Source of the DNA: Alviniconcha marisindica
Taxonomy: Eukaryota > Mollusca > Gastropoda > Provannidae
Assembly: GCA_018857735.1 (NCBI GenBank)
Contig: JABMCL010002130.1
Coordinates: forward strand, 1,214,501-1,278,500
Length of the DNA: 64,000 bases
Direction: 5' to 3'
In this document: piece by piece, positions 38,091-48,800 of the stretch
Numbering within the stretch: the stretch's first letter is position 1
How the letters are laid out: each line of letters starts with the position of its first letter
Notes under the pieces: model-generated
What the model was told of the DNA's origin: nothing
Databases searched by the model: none
Seen by the model: the letters and a program-made list of their open reading frames with translations, nothing else
Made by a program: the position numbers and the translations under genes

Positions 38091-38162
38091 ATATATAATG
38101 GTCATGTCGTAATTGCCACTGAAATGAGCACAAGGCCTAATAAATAAAACGTTCAGCGTTCT

Positions 38163-38164
<2 letters not shown>

Positions 38165-38193
<29 letters not shown>

Positions 38194-38205
38194 TCCTGCG
38201 TGCGC

Positions 38206-38258
<53 letters not shown>

Positions 38259-39352
38259 TGTCTGTCTGTCTGTCTGTCTGACTGTTCTTTTTTGTCTTTT
38301 ATTTATTTATGAGTTCATTCATCTATGTTCATTCTTTCTTTCTTTCCTGTCTGTGTTTTCGTCCAGAGGCGATATATATGCCATTCACGGTCTGTCTTTC
38401 CGTTCATTCATTCGTTAGCTCGTTCATTCGTTCATTTATCCACCCATTTGGTCATCTATTCAGTCATTTATTCACTCATTTATTCAGAGTCCCACACTGG
38501 CTTTGCAAATCAATAAAGTTCCACGGAGGCCGAAATAATCAAAAGACCTTCATGTTCGATCGGTCCAAAATCAAGAAGAAAAAAATAGGGAGTGGGGTGG
38601 GGGGTGGTGAGGGGGGTAAACACTTACGTCACGTGTATCATGAACTGTGCGTGAAATCTCCCAGTCATTCAGCGTTAAATCCAGCCAGCAAGTCCTCATG
38701 CATGAACTTGTGGAAGGTGTATAAACTCAAAGAGCCGGTATAATCCGGTGTAAGAGAGCAGAGGCGTGTACTCACGACTCTTAAGCCAACCACTTGAGCT
38801 TGCTGTTCGTGGAAGCCATGGAGTCTCCAGATCGTAACCATAGTCTTGCTTTGAGCCCGGAAGGAAAATAATGTCGTTCGTTTGATTTCGTTCTTTCATT
38901 TTCTTTTCTTTTTCTTTCTTTATTTCTCTTTTCTATTATTTATTTAGTTGTTGTTTATCTTTCGTTTTTGTGTGTTTTTTTCGTGTTTTTTTTCTTTTCT
39001 TTCTTGCTTTGCTTTCTTTCTCCAGATCAATTGAAGTGAGGTTGTTGCCGTTTTTAAAGAAACTACGCGTGTTTGTTTATTGGCGGGCAGTATGCCTGCA
39101 AGAAGCCACTGTTGTTGTTGAGTACACGAGAGACATACGTACAGAGACAGAGAGACAGGCAGAGACAGACAGAGGCAGAGAGAAAGACAAATGTAGAAAG
39201 ACAGAGAGAGAGGAGGAGATAGACATAAACAGAGAGAGACAGAAAAGAATACAGAGAGACAGAAAAAGGGGCAGAGAAGAAGGCACTGACAGACAACAGA
39301 CTGAGGAAGGACAAGAAATGACAGACAGACAGAGAGACAGAGAGAGAGCGTG

Positions 39353-39413
<61 letters not shown>

Positions 39414-39668
39414 GTGTGTGTGCGTGTGTGTGTGTGTGTGTGTGGTGTGCGTGTGTGTGCGTGTGCTTGTGTGTGCGTGTGCGTGTGTGTGTGCGTGTGC
39501 GTGTGTGTGTTAGGGTGGGTGGGGGAGGACAGACTGAGTTATGGTGCCCCATGGAAACCTGAACTGAAGTGCTTTCGGCGACTGTGCTTACGCCTGAGGG
39601 GTAAACGGTGAAGTTCTCTCCTGGGCCTTTTTTTTTTTTTTTAAGTGGTAAGAAAAGGCATTAACAAT

Positions 39669-39748
<80 letters not shown>

Positions 39749-39855
39749 CTTGTGAGAGTGAAAGATGTAGAGGGAGAGAGGAGTCAGTGTGTACGTGCGT
39801 GTGTGCATGTATGAACTTGCGTACGTGGGCGCGCGTGCGTGCGTGCGTGCGTGTG

Positions 39856-39902
<47 letters not shown>

Positions 39903-39925
39903 GTGTGCGTGTGTGTGTGTGCGTG

Positions 39926-39978
<53 letters not shown>

Positions 39979-40344
39979 CCTATCTGGGTGTTGAGTCAGC
40001 GGTAATGGATAATTGATAATTCTCATTCAATCGTTGCCTAGCTTCCCAGCACTCCCAGACAGCCACAACAATCCAGCACGTGTTCTGAAAGGCCAGCGTG
40101 CACCGGCCTGAGTTTGCTGATTGTCTCGATCGAATGACAGATCGATAGGCGGTCGACAGGAGAGTTTCTCTTACCGTACTGGCTTTGTGTCCACAGTGCT
40201 CGGTGACGTCTGTTGGCACACTGTACACTTTTTCGTTTCAGCACACTCGGTCCAAACTTTAGGCGGTGTTCAACAACAACAAAACACCACCGTCTAAAGA
40301 AATTTTCTTTCGAACAGAAACGTTTTGGGTGGGTAGGTGGGTGG

Positions 40345-40439
<95 letters not shown>

Positions 40440-40620
40440 GGCCTGTGCTTGTGCTTGTGCTTGTGAGAGTGAAAGAGATTTAGAGAGAAGGAGATAGAGT
40501 CAGTGTATGTGCGTGTAAGTACATGCCTGCGCGCGCGTGTGTGTGCGTGCGTGCGTGCGTGTGTGCGTGAGTGTGTGCCAACCTTTAAACAGGTATAACC
40601 GGACTTGGAGCCGGTTGTTC
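38165..40620. repeat. Microsatellite cluster
   Basis: (GT)n and poly-G 38165-38200, (GT)n-(CTGT)n to 38282, ATTC-rich 38310-38480, CAGA/GA 39140-39350, (GT)n 39355-39511, (CT)n 39669-39745, (GT)n 39790-39977, (CT)n 40348-40434 and GTGC 40530-40580. Between them, 38490-38940 and 39980-40320 have no recognised gene. Confidence 0.9.
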
Positions 40621-41200
40621 AGGGGGAGGCTGGAGATTGGCAAGGAGAGATACTGACAGTGGGATAAATAATGATCTCCGGTCTTCTTCAACGGCGAGCA
40701 GTTCAGTGCTGTTCGCGCTGTAGCCGGGTAGAGGAAAGCCTGTGTAGCGTGTGGTTGCCTGTCTGCTCTTCACGGTTGGGTGACCTATGCCGTGTCATTA
40801 TGCACGCAAGTGCCAATTATAACAGACAGACACTAGAGATAAGATAAGGGGAGACAGAAGTTGTACACACGTACTGAAAGCACGTACTGAGACACGCTCA
40901 CAAACACGCACACAACAGCGCTCCTCTCACACCCACTATGCTGACGAACATAACAAAGACTGAAATGTGTGTCATTTTATTCACACGACCGCACATTACA
41001 AATAAAACATACAACGCAAGAACAAACCAAATTAGCACCTGACTACGCCTACCTACGCACGGCAGAACCATACCTAGCGTAGCCTCCCCGCATAGGCTCA
41101 GTACCGGTTATCTGTGATTAGTATGAGAGTATGTTGCACCTGTCGGTCCCATACTAACGTCGGCGTATATAGCACTGTTAAGTAAGTAAGCATGGTGCTT
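40621..41200. other. Intergenic, no recognised gene
   Basis: Ordinary composition with no convincing frame. GTCATTTTATTCACACGACC at 40970-40990 could be the reverse of an AATAAA-type tail, but nothing upstream supports a gene. Confidence 0.4.
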
Positions 41201-41202
41201 AA

Positions 41203-41506
41203 GGTTCACAGAAAACATAAGGCTTATTAGGAACGGGGAGAAGGGGGGGAAGGGGGTATGGAGGTGGGAGAAGAGGGAAATTATCTACCTATCGCTACAC
41301 TGCCACCACCAGAATGACTCCCAATTAAGATTGGCAGCGATGAGAGCCATTTTAATGTTTCATTAATTGGGAGGGACAAAGTCACAAGACAGTGTCCTCA
41401 GACCACAACTTTTGAAGAGAAAAGAGAGCCGAAGCAGATTCGAACAGAGGTCCTTCTGCTTACCAGCCTAACGCCTTAACGCTAGGCCAAACTGGCTCAC
41501 TAAAGC
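41203..41506 (-). repeat. SINE-A, near full length
   Basis: Read on the minus strand, it begins with a tRNA-like head: TTTGGCCTAGCGTTAAGGCG (A box), CTGGTAAGCAGAAGGACCTC and a GTTCGAATC-type B box. The body follows (TCCCTCCCAATTAATGAAAC, GGGAGTCATTCTGGTGGTGG) and it ends near CTTAAGCACCATG. This is a tRNA-derived SINE of about 300 bp. Confidence 0.8.
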
Positions 41507-41524
41507 ACTATTTTGGTTGGCTGT

Positions 41525-41885
41525 GTTGCTTTGCGTCCACAAAAACTGTAGGCCTATTAGGGACGGGAGCCCAGGACGGCCACCTCGACTTTCACACAGC
41601 CCCTGAGCTCTGAAGCACTATTGTGCACTATTAGGTAAGTAGGGGGTATGGAGGCGGGGAAGAGGGAGATTGTATACCTATCGCTACAGCGTCACCGCCA
41701 GAATGACTCCTGCATTAAGATGAGCAGCGACTGAGAGCCGTTTTAATATTTCATTAATTGTGAGGGACAAAGTCACAAGACAGTCACAGTGTCCACAAAC
41801 CACAACGCTTTTGAAGAGAAAGTAGAGCCGAAGCGGCCGTGTCAGTCGAACCGAGGTCCTTCTGCTTACCAGCCTGACGCAGTGC
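41525..41885 (-). repeat. SINE-A copy 2
   Basis: It has the same block order as the copy at 41203, with an extra segment at 41575-41640 and a damaged B box (GTCAGTCGAACCGAGGTCCT). The extra segment is shared in reverse complement with 13485-13575. Confidence 0.75.
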
Positions 41886-41899
41886 ACTATTAAATAGTA

Positions 41900-42215
41900 A
41901 ACATGGTGCTTAATGTCCACAGAAACCATAAGGTTTATGAGGGACGGGGAGAAGGGGGAAGGGGTATGGAGGTGGGGGAAGAGGGAGATTATTATACCTA
42001 TCGCTACACTGTCACCACCAGAATGACTCCTGCATTAAGATGGGCAGCGATGAGAGCCATTGTAATGTTTCATTAATTGTGAAGGACAAAGTCCCAACGA
42101 TACAGTGTCCACAGACCACATTGACTTTTGAAGAGAAAGGACAGCCGAAGCGGATTCGAACCGAGGTCCTCCTGCTCGTTATCAGCCTAACGCCTTATAG
42201 ACCACGAACCAGCCT
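41900..42215 (-). repeat. SINE-A copy 3
   Basis: It repeats CATGGTGCTTAATGTCCACA through GATTCGAACCGAGGTCCTCC and is followed by poly-C at 42220. The three copies are in the same orientation within 1 kb. Confidence 0.8.
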
Positions 42216-42231
42216 ATACCCCCCCCCCCCC

Positions 42232-42880
42232 ACCCACCCACATGGTAATATCTGGGTACCTTGACCATCAAAGTACACAGTTCAGGTTGTCTGCAAGTGA
42301 GTTAGCTGTTGCTGTTTGTGTCTGTGGTGCTGGTTCTAATAAATGCACTATATGGAATTCCAAATTGCGATGACCTTGTCTCTTAGCAACTCATTTATTA
42401 TGACAAAAAAGGCCATTTCCAAATATGATTTTATTGTTTTAACAGTTTATTATGTTGTAGCTTTCCGTTTCTCTTTGTCTTAAATGTGTCCTTGCCATTG
42501 GGCACTGCGGACGCTGAAATATTAAGGTCCCCTCTGTTAAAAACCCAGAGCTGACGAATGTTTTCCCTTAAAAGCACGGAGTAGGTCAGAATATAGCCAG
42601 GTATGCTTAGTCAGTGCCAGAATTTCTTCCTTGTCCTAATTTCCGCTTCCCCGGTCCATTCACCTTCATTTTTTCCAAATCCTCTCCTTACTTTTCAGTT
42701 GCGTTAGCCTTGGCTGAAGCAAATTCCTGCGTTAGCCTGCCAAAATAAAACAGGTCACACTGCTCATAGTCAATTGATTTAAGCAGGTTCTCATGTTAAA
42801 TGCCTGCAGAATATAAATAGGCACCAAAACATGTGTTACTGTGCCTCAAAAAGGTGATTTAGACATACTTGTGATCTGAT
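42232..42880. other. Intergenic, no recognised gene
   Basis: Moderately AT-rich sequence without repeats or frames that I can support. Confidence 0.45.
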
Positions 42881-43179
42881 CAATTGTTCTTTAATTTTGT
42901 ACTGAATGCGTTACAGGGGATCTGTCTGGAAGTATCTTTTGTAGTTGTAGATAGTGATATGTGCGAATTATTGACTGTTTTGGCTGGGATGTTTGCTATT
43001 GATTGTGTTCTGTGTAGAACAGTGAGCCAGCTTTTTGCTTGTGTTTGGGTTCCTTGCATTTCAAACTGGTGTGAAGAAAGTGTGACTGTGATTTGTCCTG
43101 AGGTGACCTTGTGCGGTTGACGAGACATACAAATCCAAGAACTAAATAACTTAAACATGTGCAATGATCCAGTCCTGAT

Positions 43180-43616
43180 ATGGTGGATGAAATATATGAG
43201 TATATGCCGAATCTGCATTGGAATCATGCATTGTGCTACTTTATGAATGACTGCAGAATTTTGAGAGAAAAAAAGGACCCCTCAGAATACGCTCCTCAAA
43301 AATGCGAGAACAGCAAATCCGTCAGCAATGCTAGCTGTTGCCCAGTGACAGATGTCTTTTTTGTGAAAAGATCCGAATCACAAGGAAACAACATGTTGAA
43401 AACATTAGTCAAATGTATGACAAAAACAGCTGAGGATTCTGTCAAAGAAGCAACCAAAAGAAAACAAGATCAGCACATCCTGACTTGACTGCTCGAGAAG
43501 CACATTACCACGCCACCTGTCGGAGAGATTACACTAAATTCATTGAAGAGCAAGCTTCCAACAAGACCATATATTTTCAGTACATCTTTCAGTATGTTAT
43601 GGGCAGAATCGTTTAG
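43180..43616 (+). pseudogene. Frameshifted ORF of unknown family
   Basis: Frame one from ATG 43180 runs to TGA at 43486: MVDEIYEYMPNLHWNHALCY, then CPVTDVFFVKRSESQGNN. Coding-like sequence continues in another frame from about 43479 to TAG 43614-43616: DLTAREAHYHATCRRDYTKF, then IEEQASNKTIYFQY. The Ala-Arg-Glu-Ala-x-Tyr-His-x-x-Cys arrangement resembles uncharacterised multi-copy ORFs of marine invertebrates, some transposon-linked (recollection, uncertain). A frameshift near 43480 and the absence of neighbouring exons suggest a dead copy. Confidence 0.4.
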
Positions 43617-43849
43617 AAATAAAGAGATTACCATGTTAAGGAAAAATTATGAAACTGGAACATTCCACGCATCTTCTCTGTAGAGGTAAATAAGTGATAG
43701 ATGTCAACAAAATGTGTCAACACACCTCATCCTTGTTGAACAGTCACAATGTCACCATGCAGAGATGCATTAATAATGCACATCAAAAGGGCCAACTTTC
43801 AAGCACTCTTGATATTCCACAGTTAAGGCAACTAGAGCTATCCAGGCGT

Positions 43850-43868
43850 GGGGGGGGGGGGGGGGGGG
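43850..43868. repeat. Poly-G tract
   Basis: About 19 G residues. A SINE-A end fragment (GGTGCTTAACGTCCACAGAA) follows at 43946-43990. Confidence 0.9.
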
Positions 43869-44458
43869 TATACCTGGCCCATGGACTATTACCGCTGGGC
43901 CAAACCGGCACACCAGTGCACTGTTAAGAAAACACGGACTATGATGGTGCTTAACGTCCACAGAAACCATACGGCTTATTCAGTGGGGACGGGGTGCACT
44001 GTTGATGATGATGTGGAGCTTAATGTCCTGGGATGTCGGGTGGACATATTATGGAGAAACTGTAAGTGACTGGCTAAACTCTTAAAACTGAAGATGACTA
44101 TGAATGGGGGAAGGGGAGTCAGTCAGTTCAGCTTCAGTACGTATAAACGTCAGTATAACCATGTCCGGGGGGCAGCACGGCGCCTACTGTTGGTCAAAAA
44201 GAAATGTTGTCGTTGGGTGCGTATTTTACTGCCCGGATCGATGCACCGTTGGCTGGGTACGGCCTTTTCAGCATACCGCACTGACCACTCGGCAGCGTCA
44301 GTCGGACTCGGACAAGGGGTAGCGGAACTAAGGGCCCGTAACTCGAGCTAGCTCACACGGCTCTTACTAGCACTACAAGTTCATACATTGTACAAGTATA
44401 ATTATATCTGTATACAACAACAGCAACAACTGTCTCTGGGATGCAGCGTCAGATGATG

Positions 44459-44525
44459 TTAATAATAATGTACATTTATCATGCGCTCATCAACGCCCAG
44501 AGCGCACACATGATACATATTAACC
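44459..44525 (+). repeat. Interspersed repeat fragment
   Basis: AATAATAATGTACATTTATC and ATGCGCTCATCAACGCCCAG match the reverse complement of 20940-21000 in beta-tubulin intron 2. The sequence from 43990 to 44458 holds nothing else recognised. Confidence 0.6.
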
Positions 44526-44589
44526 TAAATGATATTCTATACACATGTAGAGTATAGTCCTACCAAAACAATTTACATAAAGTATTACA

Positions 44590-44591
44590 CA

Positions 44592-44671
<80 letters not shown>

Positions 44672-44711
44672 CACAACACACACAACAACAACAAAACAAC
44701 AACAACACAAC

Positions 44712-44791
<80 letters not shown>

Positions 44792-44818
44792 ACAACACAC
44801 CACACACACACACACACA

Positions 44819-44913
<95 letters not shown>

Positions 44914-45018
44914 CACCACACACACACAACACACAACACACACACCACACAACACACACACACACCACCAACCAACACCACTCACACACACACACACTGA
45001 CACTCACACTGTCACACA

Positions 45019-45071
<53 letters not shown>

Positions 45072-45075
45072 ACTC
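44590..45075. repeat. Long (CA)n microsatellite
   Basis: Nearly 480 bp of CA with ACCAC and CAACAA interruptions. The long frames on both strands are His-Thr or Cys-Val repeats. (TAT)n at 45302-45334 lies just beyond. Confidence 0.95.
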
Positions 45076-45298
45076 AGTGACACTGCAGATCGTGTTCTTT
45101 TTGTCTGACTCGGTCTCAGTTACTGCTGGACAGGACTATCAGTCAGTTTCAAAGTGTCAGTGAGCAAAGTGAACCTCTGATTAACTGTTAACTCAGTAGC
45201 TGGTCTGAACCCGTCCCTAATAAGCATCCTTGCTTCTCATTGTGTGGACGTTAAGGCAAAATGTTTAGTTCTGCAACTTCCTGCTCCCCACAATCCTC

Positions 45299-45333
<35 letters not shown>

Positions 45334-45461
45334 TTATTGTGTTACGTAGTTCAAGTCGACAACAGAAGACACTGATGTCGAAAACGAAATTTAAAAAAAT
45401 TATGCCACGTTTAGAAGACGATTTGTTTTTAAAATGTTTTTCGACCAGAGTGACCTCCCCT

Positions 45462-45478
45462 CCCAAAATGGCAGCCTC
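45462..45478 (+). promoter_or_regulatory. Possible YY1-like site upstream of PRMT7
   Basis: CCAAAATGGCAGCCTCG lies about 100 bp upstream of the first possible PRMT7 ATG. AAAATGGC is the core of YY1 sites common near TATA-less housekeeping promoters. No TATA box was seen. Confidence 0.25.
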
Positions 45479-45564
45479 GTGGCAAAAGCATGAGGCTAGA
45501 AAGTTTATTCTTCGTTGATGTATAAACAGTTCACCATTCACATGAATTAGGAAAGTTTCGTGCA

Positions 45565-45806
45565 ATGAGAAGGTCTGTTGGCAAGATTTCTTCCAGCGTG
45601 TTCACTGAGTGCCGACGAGCGAGTTGCGAGGGGATGAGCGGGGACAGGCGACAGGGTGAGGTCAATCGCGGCGTGGACGGTGTGGCTCGACCTTCGGACA
45701 CGGACAGCGGCAGCAAGTGCTTCGTGTCCCGCCCAAACCCTGTCACAGGGCAGACCGAGTGGGTCATGCAGGCGGCGCACTACGACTACCACCAGGAAAT
45801 AGCGCG
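45565..45806 (+). CDS. PRMT7: PRMT7 exon 1
   Basis: From ATG 45565 it gives 80 codons plus two bases; the donor is GTAAGG. The conserved part begins at [11 protein letters not shown]. About 50 residues precede it, more than in human PRMT7, where the protein starts almost at this motif. The extension is Arg- and Ser-rich. A second in-frame ATG at 45634 would shorten it, and the true start is undecided. Confidence 0.85.
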
Positions 45807-48800
45807 GTAAGGCCCATAGCGGTGATTACTGACAGGTGATTTTTTTAGTCATAAATTCAGAATTCATGATAAGATTTTGAAAACAGTTTACACTGATTGA
45901 TGGAATGTTACAATCATTTGTTCAAGATAGGGGCAGTTTCTTTCCCAGTCTAATCTAACGGATGTACATCCTACTGAACAGAAACCTACAAAGCAAAAAC
46001 CAACACCATGATGCCACCCGAGCTAATCCCTGCAGTAGCACTAGCAGTATAAACTATGTATAATACTTACAAAATTCTGTCTCAGTGTCTGAGCACGTGC
46101 ACATGTGTGGATGTAGGTGTATATTATTATATGTATTATTTATTCATATATATGCACATGCGCACATGTATGTGTGTGATCCTCATTCAGTCATTGCTAA
46201 TGTATATATATATATGACTTAGTGCCAAAAGGTGCGCAAATGGAGGGTCGGATTTTTGACTGTCAATAAAATCCATTTCAAACACTTGGTCGTGTTGCTT
46301 TGTGTGTGCGTTCATAATTGGTCAGTATCACAGTGGAAACAATATGAGCTCCAAATCTGGAGCAGCTGGAGAAATATTATTTTTGAAAGTGAAAAGCGCC
46401 ATGGAATTTGACCCCTGAAAACAGACACGCTCACGGTGAGTGCTTTCGATGCTTTCATTCTCGTACATAACGAATCAAAACATTACCCAGTCACCGATTT
46501 GCACAGAGGAGATATCGTTTTACACAGTGCATATAAAATAAATTTAAATCGCTAAGTTTTGTTTTTGGAGTTAGACTTAGAGGCTCCGAAATGTCCCTCG
46601 ATCGAACATTATGTGTGTTGAAATGTTTCATGACCAGCATCCGCAGACAATCTAGTGAAGAATGACTTTCTCTTTCGTCAAAACTTTGCTCCAGTCACTG
46701 TGGTACGTCACTGCATCAGGCGCCAATGTTTTATTTTACTGCCAAATGTCTGGGTATTTTTAAAATATATTTTGCCATTCTTCATAAAATTGTTGCAATA
46801 AAATTTAAATAACGTTCAACAAAGCATTAGATTAAACAAGCAAAAGGGAAAAAAAGGTTTTGCGCTTTTGCACTACATCCAGTTAGCCATGTTATACATC
46901 CGTATCATTTGCTTTGAGCGCATGGCCGCATGGAAGAGATGTTCTGATATGCAAAAGGTGTATGGTAATATTTTTGAAGACCGTAAAAGGTATGACGTTG
47001 AACTTAATTTAAACATTCATTGGAGATTTAGTCAAATCTTCCGGTTATACGATGATATTTATATTGGTATATGCCGAATCTTTTAAATGTATTGGAATGT
47101 TAGCATACAGAGCGAGTTTTTGGTATGCTGTCGATCTAAAGTTTGTTCAGATGCTTTCGTAAATTTGTTTTCACTGAGTTCCTACAACATGGGTACGTGT
47201 TGAAATCGTAATGTGCGACTGCAGATTGGTTATAAACAGTATATTCTGATCGTACTCTTTACATTTTTTGTTTGCACTTAATGCAATTCGTTTTGTTTAC
47301 AAACTACGTCTTCAAACAAATCATCATATATGGTAGATAATTCAAATTTACAGCAGGTTAAAGTTGTCAATTTAGGTGTTGAACATTACGATTACAACAC
47401 GAGCTGTGGAAATAATAACATTCGACATAATTATAGTGACCATGCCTGTCTGCCTTCCAGAGTTCTAAAAATGTAAGGTGCTGATCTAATAGCATTATTC
47501 TTTGGCTGTGATTTTTTTAAAGTAATATTTATTATGATTTTTAATATTTTATCATTATTAATTATTTCACTTTTAAGTTAACTGTTCAACTATTTTTGTC
47601 ATAGGCACCCGAGTCAACATGACCAAGAAACGCATGGATGACAGGTTGCGTGTGTGTTTTCCTGTGACACCCAAAAGCAGCAAAAGTTGCACTCACTCTT
47701 GCTTGCTCCATTTTCTCTTACAAAACACTTACTTGTTTGTTAAATAATAAGTACTGCTTATTTTGTTATGAAAAACAAAGTACCATATTGTGTCATTAAA
47801 GTTATGTTATCCACTACAACAAAATTAATGCAGCAAAAACTGTTCACATGGAAATAGTTATGTGTCTTTATACTTTACAGTAATAAAAGTTACTGATTTA
47901 TCATTTTCATCAAGAAACAAACAGCATTGTACATGTGTTGAAATAGTCATGTACGACACATTTCTTACATCATTTGCTGTTTATGTCAAGAAAGCTTAAA
48001 TTTCAGAGAGAGAAAAAAATCATCAAGTCTTCCTTGTCACATACTGTTCTATTAAAGAAAAAAAATTATGTTTCAAAATGTGTTGCTTTTTATTCATTAA
48101 AAAATGTTCAAGATTGGTTGTATGTTGAACATCATCTGTTGCAACAAACCATGCATAGCATGCTGTTCTGTGTGATACAGAACAACAACAGTTCACTTGT
48201 AATACTCATGTGGATCACATCTTGTAAGATCAGTTGGGTTTTCGCAGTTAACTGCATGATTAGCAGCACAGTGATGTAGGCTTGTTGTAATGTGTAATGT
48301 TCAACATATTGTCACAAATCACACTGAAAGTCAAATTTCTCAGGAACGAAGAGCAGCACTGCCTTCTCCCTTCACTGGTGGATGACTTCACATGTGTTCA
48401 TTCAAAAAATGCATTACTCACTCACATCCTGTCAACTTTATTTTCTAGTACCGCTGTCCTCTTTTCTTGTGCACCTTTTGGCACTAAGTCATATCATTAT
48501 GTGCATATGCATGCTGGCATTTATGTATGTGTGATCTTCATCACCAAGGGCAAGATGAAACCATACAACTTTTTCAAGAGAAGGAATAAACATAATGTAG
48601 AGAAAATTAATGTTCATAGTCATACTGCAGGTTTTTATGCTGTACATTTTTGCACTGTAGATCCACAACCATCTCTGGATCTAACCAGCATTTGTATCCA
48701 TTTCTCCACCGTGTTTATATGCTGTTAATGCAGTAGCACATATATAGAAGATTCCGGTCATTCTACCAAAAGTACAGGTTGCAGGTTACTGCTAAACACG

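Noticed and set aside
42880..43227. 115-codon minus-strand ORF
   Set aside because: No recognised motif, and it overlaps equally open plus-strand frames. It might be part of the same dead element as 43180-43616, but nothing shows this.
44520..45080. Long His-Thr and Cys-Val ORFs on both strands
   Set aside because: Direct translation of a (CA)n microsatellite.
45329..45565. 78-codon minus-strand ORF upstream of PRMT7
   Set aside because: No domain, lies in the presumed promoter and 5' UTR region, and has no supporting splice or start signals.
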